Source: Sordaria brevicollis (taxonomy: Eukaryota; Ascomycota; Sordariomycetes; Sordariales; Sordariaceae). From it: a stretch of 64,000 bases of DNA. Every line of letters starts with the position of its first letter. Positions within the stretch are counted from its first letter, which is position 1. Where the stretch lies: contig JAUTDP010000002.1 in assembly GCA_033439795.1 (NCBI GenBank), positions 2,480,001 to 2,544,000 of the forward strand, in the 5' to 3' direction. Below are positions 35,427 to 46,269 of this stretch, piece by piece. A program made the position numbers and the translations under genes. The notes below the pieces were generated by a model. That model saw only the letters and a program-made list of their open reading frames with translations. It made no database searches and had not been told where the DNA came from.

Positions 35427-36931
35427 GAAGTTCAATGCGACACAAAAGGGAGGAATGAGAATTACAGCGCTACCTCGGTTTTGGCCTGTCTCGACGAGGA
35501 ACGATTTCATCATGACTTGCGGCCAGGGAATTACGGAACAATCTGGGTTGGGAGTTCGGTAGATCGGCATTGCCATGATTATTTCCTCCCCAAAAATCTG
35601 CTCGGCGCAGACGTTGCATTGATTCTGGACCGCTCCATTTCGCTGCAATCGTGTTCTCTCGTGAAGGAAGATGGGTGACAACAACACTTGGGACGTCCGT
35701 TTGGGGACTCGGGAGGACGGAGGTTCAGCACACCCGACACAGACAGCATCGGTCAGGCATGGGAGTATGGACTTGGGGACATCTACGACAAACTTCACCT
35801 CGAATAGGTCGAGGACCTTGAAGTCATGCTCCTGCGTCAGGAACAATGGCAGTCAAGTCCCCAGCTCCCGAAGCAGCAACAACGCCGTTACGCACGCCCG
35901 ATAGTCAAGCAAATCCATGCCATCAGGCAACGTCAGCTCCAATCCGTCTACCATGCTCTCCGAACGATGTCCAAAACCTCCGTCCTGCCGTGTCCCAAGA
36001 TGGGCTCCTATGTCCCAGTTGATTATATGATGTGCATGACGAACGAGGACTCGTGGGTACAACGACCAAGTCCTGTTTGTTTTGCATCATTGACCAATTC
36101 GGTAGGGTCGTAGAGACTTGTAGTGGCCAACTGGGACTATCTGATCCCTGTGCTAGTCGTCGTGAAATCATGATACCAGATGCCATACCCCGTTGTGGAA
36201 GCCTTTTGCTAACCGCCAAACAGGGTTTCCAGACGCTGTCATGCTGTCTCATCATTATATCGAAAATTTGAAGCTGGGCACCACGAAACTGGTCCTCTGG
36301 CAAGCACATGCCACATGTTGCTCTGCAAGTGGTAGTCGTCCTCATCTGGTGGTCCCTTACGGAGTTCCTCAGGCATGTGGATTTGACGAGGATGAGGCGA
36401 CGGGGATAAAGGGCCGGCACTTGTTCTGGATACATCCTCCTTGAGGCATTCCCGCTCGAATCAGAAGGGGTTACGCCGTCCCCTGTCACCTTACCATTTT
36501 GGTCCTCGGGACCTGAAACCGCCGCTTCGAGGTTTTGACTGCAAATCGACCGTCTTGGCGGCATAAACACACACGCCTTCCCCGGAAATTTCAGTCGTTT
36601 AGCCACTGGATGTAACCTCATCCGACCGGCCGACCTTCCCACTACGCACCCAGCTTGCCATCAACGGCCATCGGACACAAACTCCAGTCTTATTCCGCCA
36701 ATTGAGTCTCCTCACAAGTTGTGATGACTGGGAACAGCGGTCGTCAATCCGGGAACCGAGATCGTGGGAGGCATGGTTCGGCCTACGTGTGTCGAAATTT
36801 ATGATCTCGCTAGATTTATAAGATGGCACGAGCATCTCTGGTGATGTTCTCTTTTTCCGCCTTCTGGTCACGGCAACCTTGAATCGTACCAGCTCTATCA
36901 TCTCTGTTACTGCAGTTAACAGGAGAGCAAC
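35427..36931. other. Intergenic region between rps28 and asd-1
   Basis: 1.5 kb. Contains a 239-codon minus-strand ORF (35923-36642) without family resemblance, which I do not call. The asd-1 promoter should lie in its right part. Confidence 0.5.
36815..36822 (+). promoter_or_regulatory. Possible TATA box of asd-1
   Basis: TTTATAAG lies about 110 nt before the asd-1 ATG, a usual distance for a fungal TATA element with a short leader. Motif match only. Confidence 0.35.
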
Positions 36932-38607
36932 ATGGGGTTCCTCAATCTCTTCCACCTGGCCTTTTTGGCTGTCTCCTTCTTTGTCTCGGGGGCACTTGCT
37001 GCCTTTGGGTACAGCACCTCTGGCAACAACTTCGTCATTGATGCCGGCTCTGCGAACCCCTTGATCTTCTCCGTGAGCAAGTCTAGCTGCGACATCAACT
37101 CGATCAAGTACCGTGGCACCGAACTTCAGTATAGTAGCCAAGGCACTCACATTGGATCCGGCCTCGGCTCGGCCACCGTCTCCGTCAGTCAGATCAATGG
37201 ATCTTCGGCCAAGTTCATCAAGGTGACCTGCGTCACCTCGACCCTCACCCACTACATGATCGTCAGGGAAGCCGACAGCACCATCTACATGGCCACCTAC
37301 ATTACGGCTGAGCCCTCGATCGGCGAGCTCCGCTTCATCGCCCGCCTTCTGCCCGACAAGCTGCCGAACGAGTACCCCTACGGCGTGGTTTCCACCACCA
37401 CTGGCTCCTCCTCCACCGTCGAGGGATCTGACGTCTTTGTCGTCAACGGCCAGACTCGCTCCAAGTTCTACTCCTCCACTCGCTTCATCGACGAGGACTC
37501 ACACTGCGTCTACGGCGGCTCCGACCTCATGCACGTCTGCATAATCACCCCGCAGCAAGAATCCTCTTCCGGCGGCCCCTTTTTCCGGGACATCAACTCT
37601 AACAACGCCGGTGCCAGCACCAACCTGTACAACTATATGAACAGCGGGCACGTGCAGACCGAAGCCTACCGCATGGGCCTCCACGGCCCTTACCTTATGA
37701 CCTTCTCTCGCTCTGGCATCCCGACTCTCAGGTCCGTCGACGTCTCCTGGTTCGGCGAGCTCGGCATCACAGGCTACGTCTCGGACTCGCAGCGTGGTAC
37801 CGTCACCGGCCGTGCCTCCGGCATCCCTTCCGGCTTCGAGGGCGTCGTGCACTGGTACAACTCGGCCGCTCAATACTGGACCAGGACCGCTTCCAACGGA
37901 CAATTCACCTCGCCTAAGATGAAGCCCGGTACCTACACCATGGTTCTCTACCAGACCGAGTTCAAGGTAGCCACCGCGAGCGTCACCGTCTCGGCAGGCC
38001 AGACAGCCACGGCCAACATCGCATCGACTTTCAACACCGCTCACACCACGCTATTCAAGATCGGCGAGTTCGACGGCCAACCAACGGGTTTCCGCAACGC
38101 CGACAAGTTCCTGCGCATGCACCCCTCTGACAGCCGCATGTCCAGCTGGGGCCCCTTGACATATACAGTCGGCAGCTCGTCGCTGAACGATTTCCCCATG
38201 GCCGTGTTCAAGAGCGTGAACAACCCAGTAACTATCAAGTTCAATCTCGGGAGCGCGCCAACCAAGGCGGCTACGCTGCGGATTGCGACGACGCTGGCTT
38301 TCGCTGGTGCAAGGCCGCAGGCGGTGGTGAATGGCTGGTCGGCGGCTGCTCCGGGTGCTCCTACCAAAATTGATAGTCGTGGTGTTACGAGGGGTGCGTA
38401 TAGGGGCTATGGAGAGGTGTATGATGTGGCGGTGCCGGTGGGTAAGTTGGTTAGTGGGAGCAATACGATCACTATCAGCGCGTTGTCGGGGAGTAGTGGG
38501 GATACGTTTTTGAGTCCTAACTTTGTGAGTATTCCCGTTCAGATTTGCGCAAAGGCGTTTGCTAACGTGACAACTAGATCTTTGATGCCGTGGAGCTCTT
38601 TTACTAG
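36932..38607 (+). CDS. asd-1: Secreted rhamnogalacturonan lyase, PL4 (ASD-1)
   Basis: Exons 36932-38524 and 38578-38607 give 540 residues. The signal peptide is about residues 1-23 (cleavage before AFGYSTSGN). The mature protein has the PL4 layout: an N-terminal catalytic beta-sandwich (AFGYS to about 270, with [18 protein letters not shown] and [13 protein letters not shown]), a fibronectin-III-like domain ([22 protein letters not shown]) and a C-terminal carbohydrate-binding domain. It cleaves the rhamnogalacturonan I backbone of pectin by beta-elimination. In Neurospora the asd-1 gene of this family is needed for ascus development, which makes its substrate in the sexual cycle an interesting question. 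The 53-nt intron (GTGAGT, GCTAAC, CTAG) must be removed to give the family ending IFDAVELFY. Unspliced reading adds a false tail. Confidence 0.93.
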
Positions 38608-38942
38608 ATCTATGGTGAAGTGGCAGTAACCCTTTATCTCCTTACTACAAGGTAGTCCTCATATGGGTTTACTGTAGGACTCTTCGTATGCAAAATAGCC
38701 TTTCACTTGTACATAGGCTTCATGTGTCCATACAGTACAACCGCAAGTCCGTCTGAGAATCAGTCTATCCAACGTCATGAAGCTCATCTGCGCCATCTCT
38801 TAGTCATACATCATACAGAATAGTGAGTAATCATACATGTCTCGAAGAGAACCCCTTTTTCCGTTCAAACGCCGCAAGTCAAAACAATGCCCGCCTAAAA
38901 CACCTGTCGAATGTTTGATCTTGTCTCAAAAAATACCCACAT
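38608..38942. other. Convergent 3' regions of asd-1 and MFS gene
   Basis: 335 nt between two converging genes. No feature beyond expected 3' untranslated sequence. Confidence 0.5.
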
Positions 38943-40803
38943 CTACCTCTTCTCTTCGTCCTCTCGCTCTTCATGCCCTCTCCCCTGAACACCCACACAC
39001 CATCCCGCCGCCACAACCGCCACAACAACCAGATAAAACCACCAAGCAGCACCTACCACCCCCTCCCTCACCCCCTTCGCATACACCACTCCTCCAACCA
39101 CCGGTCCCACTACGCCGGCCAGGTTCGTCACCATACTTCCCACCTCCCTTACCCTCTCCCTGACCCCTTCTTCCTCACACGGCGTACTCTCCTTGAGCAA
39201 CACCTCGGCACTAGGCCCCGCCATCGTCACCGCCAGCGTCTGCGCCCCCAACACCACTCCCAAAGCAATCCACTTCATACTCTCGCCGTACCCCTTTGTA
39301 GTAGTATCCTTGTGACTACCCCAAGAAAACAAAGAAAGGTAAGGAGTCACCAAATACACAAACGGAAACAAAGCCAGCGACAACTCAAAAAGCCCCATGG
39401 TACTTAAGCGGTTCTGCCACTTTGGGTAGACATATGCTCTCAGCAGAAGGCCGAGGAGGCCAAACACTGAAAGGTAGAGAGAGGTGGTGAGGGGGGAAAG
39501 GGAGAGGCCGCCTGTGAAGCGGAAGATGATTGGTGTTAGTGAGTGGCCGGTGGTGGATTGAAGAGGGCTATAAGGTGAGGAAGGCGTGGAGAGGTGGAGG
39601 GAGAGAAGGAAGGTGAAGGCGGAGGTGTGGAGGGTTAGGAGGAAGGAGGAGATCAAGGGGGGGATGGTGCGGGTTGTGAGCGCTGAGAGAATGGAGGGCT
39701 TGGGGGCGGACTTTTCGTCGACGCCGTCGACGTCATGAGGAGAGGAGAGGATGGTGGAGGAGTTGTTGAGGAGGATGTATGGCCTTTGGGTGAGATGATA
39801 CCCGGGTCTGTTGGTCTCTTTCATAAAGACAGCAGCTATCACGGCCACTACCCCGATGAGCAGGGCATTCATGACTGCTGGCAAGGCGAAGGGGTATTGA
39901 ACCATCCACTTCACTCCTCCTTCCTCACTTCCACTCCAATTCAGCACCCCTTCGGGACCGAACAATCCTGGCATCGTCTTCACTGGCTCAGCCAAAAGCC
40001 CGCCCATCGCCAGACCAACCACCACTCCCACATTTCCTACCATCGACAGTACCTGGACAGTCTTCTCCTGGTACCTCTTCTCACCAACAACTTCACCTGC
40101 CATGCTCCTCACCGCCACGCCATTCCCGCTCGCCGCCAACCCGCTTACGACTCTCCAAAACAACAAAGTCCAGAACGAACGGCTGAACCCAAATGCCAGG
40201 TTGGCAACCGCTAGAAGTCCTAAGCTCCACGTGATAGGAACTTTTCTGCCACCATATCTTTCCAAGCAGGGAAGAAGAAAGGATACGAGTAGTTGAGCCA
40301 GAGGAAAACAAGCCACCAACGCTCCAGAGTATGTCGATACCAGAGCCGTGGTGGGAATAGACATGTAATAGGTAACTATGTCATCGTTGTCCTCAATCAA
40401 GGTGGGAGTACTGGTTGAGACGGCGGAGCGGACGAGCTGGAAGAGATACGGAAGGATGTAGAGGTTGGATAGGCACTCAGAAAAGCGGCAGAGGGAGAGT
40501 ATGAGAAGTTGACGCTTGTTGGGGAGGTCGCTCCAGGAGGTGAACTCGTCTGTCTGCTGTAGAGATGATGGCGGAAGGCTGAATTCGGGGTCAGGATAGA
40601 CGTGGACGACATGGTGGGAAGGGAATGCTGTGAGAGTTTCGTCAGTAACATGGAAGAGAATGATGGGAAGATGATTAGGTGGTCGGCTTACTGTATGGTG
40701 AAAGTGAACCACGCCTTGAAGACCTGTCATCCTCATGACTAGAGGTAAAGTCCACATTGGCGAGGAGACATGATTGTTCTGATAAGGAGCGTGAGTGTGG
40801 CAT
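38943..40803 (-). CDS. Major facilitator superfamily transporter
   Basis: Exons 40803-40692 and 40627-38943 (64-nt intron, GTAAGC to CACAG) give 598 residues. The N-terminal tail (about 1-65) is Ser-rich and cytoplasmic and leads into WSDLPNKRQLLILSLCRF, the start of the first helix. About 12 hydrophobic segments are visible, with a loop near 300-340. The MFS motif A region reads ERYGGRKVPITWS and helix 4 contains FWRVVSGLAASGNG. This layout matches fungal drug:proton antiporter-like and plant ZIF-like MFS proteins. The substrate cannot be told from sequence. An upstream in-frame ATG at 40887 is less likely as start because the family-like tail begins at MPHSRSLSEQ. The gene is divergent from the sugar transporter. 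Confidence 0.85.
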
Positions 40804-42727
40804 TTTGGAAAGGAAGGAAGGTAAGGTAAACTGTCGTCCAGCGAGTTGTCCAGCAACTTGAATAAAATGAATGGAATGGAACAGCATAAAAGCTCACAGA
40901 GCTCTTCTTCAAGGTGAAAGGAGCGGGATGCGGAGGCTCATGATGAGAATTTTGTTATATCTGGGTCGCCACCTACTTCCCTCTCCCATATCTGTCCTGC
41001 ACGAAGAAGGGGAGAAAAGTGGGAAGTGAAGAAAGAAAGGAGCGTTTGTTCCTGGACCTCCTGTCCCTTCATGCCGCCTCTCCAGCTCCTGTTCCTTTCA
41101 TTGTTGACGCCATCCGCAAGCCATCAACCAACATGTTACTTGTTTGACTCAGGCACCCGTGTGCGCGCGGCCGGTTTGCCGTCAACGCCTCTTTTACTCG
41201 ACTTCCAAAACATTTGTGTGGACTTGGCATTGCGCCTTGGGAATGCAATCTTCCGCGAAATCTCATATTCTGACACTGACAAAAATATTTGCCGTCCCGT
41301 TCGGACATCTCTCACAAGTCCGGTGCTGACAGACAAGACAGATGCAGGTACCGAACGCCGTTCGACATCCCGCTTTCTCACTCGCGTCCTGCAATGCAAA
41401 GATAAAGAAAGAAGTCTGTATGTATGGGGTGAACCAGAGCAAACCATTGTTTCAAGTTGTCCCGTTTTGCACAACGAGCTTGCGAAGCCCGCCAAGAAGA
41501 TGCGTGAGAATTTTCAAGTAGCTGAAGAGAGGGCGTTCAACCAACCGGCTGAACGCTAGAAAATGGGTGAAGAAGCAAGGTAAGTATAAGCGCCATACCA
41601 GGCTTGCTGCAGTTGGTTTGGAACTATTTGAACTCCTTTGTTCCCGCTCAAACGTTTTGCATGAAAAATCGAACATTTTCTTCTCTTTCCTTCTCTTGGC
41701 GCAAATTCGTTGGTTGTGATATGAATGGTTGGTTAGTGCTGACTGGACCTCGACGTTATCGTTGCCGCCGTCACGTATCAAGTTTTCTCACAAAGCGGGA
41801 CACTCGCCAAAAGTATCGTGAGTTTTGTTTTTGGACTCGCGAATGATGATGGAGTACCAAACAACCGACATCATCGCAACAAGTGCGATCCCAGGAATGA
41901 GGGGACTATGAAACATGAATCCAGCCACTTATCATCAAGGCCTGGATGTACTCACTCACACTTGCTCACACACAAAAGAATGCGGGAAGCGGCTCCCACG
42001 AATTCCGCACCTCTTGCATTGCCGCACAACTCCCAACTGGCTTTTTGCCGTTAAAATGTGTCAGTCAAACAAACCCCCGCACCAGATTTCCAACGGATTT
42101 TTGACCTTCAACAGAGTTCGTCCCAATCGGGTCAAATCAGTCCCCCCTTCCTCAGCTCAGCTTCCTACCAATCCCATCGCTGTGGCGTAACCACACACGG
42201 TGCGTGAAGAGGGGTTACAATTGATTCAGGTGACGCAACTAGGGCGAGGAGGGGGCGCAAATCTGGGGAAAGCAACTTGAACCTGAATTTCGACGTTCGG
42301 CAAGTGCACAGTGTCGCTGGTTTTCAAGTCATGGCATGTTACAGTCCCAAACCTACGGAGGGGCTATGAGACTGGTCTCATATGAGCAATGAGTAAAATG
42401 GTCGAAGCTGCCCAGTCTCTCTCTCGAAATTTAGGGACTGAGTGAGGCTTTGATTTCCTCATCATCTTACACACGACACAAACTTTTTTCCGTCGCGGAC
42501 TGGAACCGCCCCATCTTCATTGTTTCAGGTTTCAACTTTCCGCCTTGGATCTGATTGCTTGTTGCCCTTTGTTTGTTCGGGGAGAGCCTCCGGAAAGCGA
42601 ATAAGGTACTACCGGTTACCGCCAACCATCGAATCGGGTTTCTGCCCTTCCACGCTCCCAACTCAAACTCCAGGATTGCGGCACAAGAAAAGGAGTGCAT
42701 TTGGAGGATAGGGATATTATCCCAAGG
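40804..42727. other. Divergent intergenic region between two transporter genes
   Basis: 1.9 kb. Several short ORFs (up to 177 codons at 41026-41559), none with a recognisable family or long hydrophobic pattern. It should hold the regulatory DNA of both transporter genes. Confidence 0.5.
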
Positions 42728-44710
42728 ATGAATGGAATCAAGGGCCTGGGCCTGGGCCTAGGAGGCTTCTCCAAGGCCTCGTGGCGCTTACATTCCCTTT
42801 GTCTGTTGCTTGCTCTTGGCTCATTTGTTTGGGGGTAAGACTTTTGCACTTTTTCCAAGTTCTAGGTCTTACCAGTTATCGGTACACCCCGAACCCGAGC
42901 GGGCGTTTCGGCTGCACATACTACATCGTTGTGTGTGACAGAGATTTAGCTCGCGTAATGTACAAAGTCAACGGTCAAAGAATCCGGGAAATCGGAGAAC
43001 TAGGTCGGGAGGGAGTGAGACTTTTTATAATCACTTGCACTTTTCACTAACACCCCTTCACAGATACAATGTCGGCGTTCTTGCCTCGGTCCTAGCCCAT
43101 CCAGGATTCCGCGAGACCATCCCAGGCTATGGCCCATATAGGCGCGGCCTCATCACGGCCATCTACTACCTCGGCACATGGCTGAGTTACGTCTTCTTTT
43201 CCCGTCCCGCGGCGGACTTCCTGGGGCGTCGCTACGCTGCCATGGTCGGCATGTCCGTGTTGTGTGTAGGCCAGGCCCTTCAAGCAGCTGCGTCGGGGTC
43301 ATTGGCTCTGAGCATGGTGATTTTTGGTCGGGTAGTTTCCGGCTTGGGAACCGGGATCGTCTCGACGAGCGTGCCGTTGTATCAAAGGTATGTGGAGGTA
43401 TTGTATTGTTTGAGGTTTTTAAATCATCGGGATTGGTAGGGCTGACTGGGAAAACAACATACAGTGAAATTGCCCCGGCCAAACAACGAGGTAAACTGGT
43501 CGTTTTGAACCATGTCGGGTTCGTAGCCGGACTAGCTTCTGGCTTTTGGTAAGTTCAAGGGACCAGACCACCACAAACATGCATTCACAAATTTCCTAAT
43601 CACTGTCATCATCACAGGGTCGGCTACGCAATCACCTTCTGGAACAACACCCACGGCTACCAAAGCGGCTGGCGCCTCTCCGTCTCCCTCTCCTTCATTC
43701 CCGCCCTTCTCTTTCTTCTCGGCCTACCCTTCCTCTACGAATCCCCCCGCTGGCTCGTCGAGCACAACCACCACGACGAAGCCCTCAGGTCCTTACAATT
43801 CTACCGCGAAGGCTCCTTCACACCCAAACAAATCCAAGACGAGCTAACAGAAATCGCCCGCAACGTGGCCGTCTACCAAGCCTCCACCAGCCTAACGAAA
43901 TGGACGTCCCTTTTCACCAACCCCAGCTTATTTTCCCGCCTGTGGCGCGCCGCCTTGCTGCACTTCATGGCGCAAATGTGCGGCGCCACGGCAATGAAGT
44001 ACTACCTCCCGGAACTCTTCCGGGTGCTTGGTCTCAGCCCGCGCGTGTCGTTGCTAGCGGGCGGGATAGAGAGCACGCTCAAGATCGGGTGCACGGTTCT
44101 GGAAATGTTTATAATCGACAAGGTAGGAAGAAGAGTGACGTTGGCTGTGGGTGCGGGGATCATGGCTTTTGCGTTGTTGGTCAATGGCGCCTTGCCCCTT
44201 ATCTACCCGGACAACACCAACCGACTGGCTGACTACACCTGTGTTGTCTTTATTTTTATCTACTCGCTTGGGTACAGCATGGGCTTTGGGCCAGCTGCTT
44301 GGGTGTATGGGTCTGAGATCTTCCCCACCGCTGCTCGCGCGAGGGGGTTGAGCTTTGCTGCTTCCGGGGGTGCTGTTGGGTCTATTATTGTTTCGCAGCT
44401 GTGGCCGGTTGGTATTGCTGAGTTGGGGTCAAAGATTTACTTCTTTTTCATGGCTGTAAACTTGGTCTGCGTGCCTGTTATCTTTTTGCTCTATCCGGAG
44501 ACGAAGGGCCGTCCGTTGGAGGATATGGAGGTGTTGTTTGGGGGGGATGCTGGTAGATGGAGGAGTAGGACGCCGTCGACTACGTCGCTGCTTTTAGCTG
44601 ATGAGAGGGATCGTGATGGTAATGGTGGGGATGAGGATGAGGATGATGAAACGTCAGGGGGGCCATTGCTTGGTGAAAGAGTTGGAAGGGGTGTGACTAC
44701 CTCTAGGTAG
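42728..44710 (+). CDS. MFS sugar transporter (hexose/pentose type)
   Basis: Four exons, 42728-42834, 43064-43387, 43465-43548 and 43618-44710, give 535 residues. The first intron is long (229 nt). Sugar-porter marks: WGYNVGVLASVL in helix 1, DFLGRRYAAM (motif A), FGRVVSGLGTG, YESPRWLVE (a PESPR variant with Tyr for Pro), DKVGRRVTL (second motif A), GPAAWVYGSEIFP and PETKGRPLEDME. Twelve membrane segments fit the hydrophobicity. The C-terminal tail is acidic and Ser/Thr rich (about 495-535), a likely site for regulated turnover. Substrate is not predictable, but the neighbours (pectin lyase, AA8, Ara2) make plant-wall sugars plausible. It converges on the AA8 gene with only 216 nt between stops. 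Confidence 0.92.
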
Positions 44711-44926
44711 ATAGTTTCACTTGTGGTTATTACAGGTCACAAGTGTGCCTACCTACACACACAATATTGCTCGACTCTCTATCGATGAGTTATCGACGCT
44801 GCCACATATGTCTTTTCCATTTATTACTTCATGCCACGACCTCGTAAGTATACACTCTTCCCAGGCAGCACTCCAACAATCACCTCTTTTCCACGTCCCC
44901 TTCATCGCCGTAACTTGCATCATCCA

Positions 44927-45787
44927 TCACATATCCTTAGCATCACAACTCTCATCATCCCCTCCTGCTGGGGGAGCGGGAGTCGTCACATCACCCTCAG
45001 CAAGCGCAGCCACCTTCTTTGCAAAATCCGCATTCTTGGCCACCGCCAAATCATAAATCGGATGTCCCAGACTATCATGGATACCAAACGTAGACTCCTT
45101 GTCGGCGGGGGTATCAACCTTGGTATCTCCGTACGCGTAGGCAAGCGTGGTCTGGTACTCCGGGTCGATGTTGCTGAACCCGATCGACTCGTCGCCCCAG
45201 GAGGAACAGCCGGTGCACTTGGCCGTCACTTGGAAGTGAGTGGCGTTGACAAAGGTGCCCTTTTTGAGCACGGTGTAGTGCGAGTCGGTGTAGATGGGGG
45301 GTGAGTAGTAGCCGCTTTTTGATATCGTCAGCTCATGGGTCCTGAGGAGAGAGAAAGGGACAAGGCGAGTAAAGAACGTACTAGGCAATCCTAGGAGACA
45401 AGATAACCTCGTTTCCATTCGCCCAGGCAATACCAAGTGGGTTGTACGTCATGTGCCCTCCCCAGGAGAAACCGGCCCAGCCGACATCGATCGGGGAAAC
45501 AATCTGCAGGACGGTGTCAAAGATCAGGTCGGTGGGGATGACGTCCGGTATGGCGACGCGGAAGATGATGCTGCGGTCGCTGGTGTAGGAGGCGAAGGTC
45601 AAACCGGTTTCGGCGTCGACGTAGACGCTCGAGTCGGGCTCGAACTGTCTTGGGGCTGTGACGAACAGGTTAGAAAGCTGCTAGCTGAGAAAGGAGACTT
45701 TCGAACAGAAGTAAGTGACTTACTGAGACCTGGCTTGCTGATGCCTAGGAGACCAGCTAGGCCCGCGGCCGCTCGTTGAAAAAGCAT
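44927..45787 (-). CDS. Secreted AA8-type cytochrome b domain protein
   Basis: Stand-alone heme domain related to the cytochrome domain of cellobiose dehydrogenase. Exons 45787-45724, 45655-45382 and 45314-44927 give 241 residues. The N-terminus is hydrophobic (MLFQRAAAGLAGLLG), a likely signal peptide. The CDH-like core runs from QFEPDSSVYVDAETGLTF to the end. Likely heme ligands are Met90 in WGGHMTYNPL and His192 in FGIHDSLG. A CxxC pair (146, 149) precedes WGDES, as in AA8 proteins. Intron 2 needs care. The first CAG acceptor would give a 40-nt intron and a stop codon. The acceptor AAAAAG at 45315, with a CTGAC branch site, gives 67 nt and the family reading SPRIAYGYY. There is no flavin or cellulose-binding domain. 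It could pass electrons to LPMOs or to iron. Confidence 0.85.
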
Positions 45788-45884
45788 TTTTGGAATAGGT
45801 AGCCCGCGCACGTAGATTTTTCGGCCACAAAAGACGCGGAGGGCAGCGTGGTACGAGACGAGACACGGAAAGGGCCACGCGAGT

Positions 45885-45890
45885 CTTATA
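45885..45890 (-). promoter_or_regulatory. Possible TATA box of the AA8 gene
   Basis: TATAAG on the minus strand lies 98 nt upstream of the AA8 ATG. Position and motif suit a core promoter; no other evidence. Confidence 0.35.
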
Positions 45891-46076
45891 GTGAGCCTTG
45901 AGAGCTCAACGATCAAGTGTCAAGACCATAATGCTAGGCTGAGAAGGCCTCTGGAGTCCTGGAGGAATCGTTTCCGTTGACCTAAAAGGTAAAACTCATA
46001 AAATCGTAACCATGTTCGAGTGCTACCGAGGCGAAAAGCCCGGCTTGGACTTGCTACCCTAGCATGAACCTGTGAC

Positions 46077-46091
46077 CGGGTATATAACCCG
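46077..46091. promoter_or_regulatory. Palindromic element CGG-N9-CCG
   Basis: CGGGTATATAACCCG has 5-bp inverted arms CGGGT/ACCCG. Paired CGG triplets are the usual target of fungal Zn2Cys6 transcription factors. It lies about 290 nt before the AA8 start. The binding protein is unknown. Confidence 0.35.
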
Positions 46092-46240
46092 TCAAGGCCG
46101 GGTGGGATATGAAGGGAGGAGGCGAGCCATGTTCGGGGTCTACTTCAGTTTAGACGATTGAGACGGTGGGATCAAGTTATGTGGTTCCAGGTAAATGGTC
46201 GACAAGCTGCGACGTGACTGACATCAACATGCTCACCAGC

Positions 46241-46269
46241 ATATATAACCCGCCGTTGTTAACCGGGTT
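46241..46269. promoter_or_regulatory. Second TATATAACCCG element with inverted partner
   Basis: ATATATAACCCG (46241-46252) is followed by CGGGTT (46264-46269). The arms AACCCG/CGGGTT are separated by 11 nt. It shares TATATAACCCG with the element at 46077-46091, so the motif occurs twice within 170 nt. Confidence 0.3.

Noticed and set aside
35190..35846. 218-codon minus-strand ORF across rps28
   Set aside because: It lies opposite the three rps28 exons, has no domain-like features and is explained as a shadow.
35923..36642. 239-codon minus-strand ORF between rps28 and asd-1
   Set aside because: Arg/Ser-rich with irregular composition, no recognised family and no splice partners. Probably chance, though transcript data could revive it.
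45342..45381. 40-nt intron in the AA8 gene
   Set aside because: Too short for a fungal intron, and it creates a TAG stop at the junction. The 67-nt alternative has a branch site and restores family sequence.
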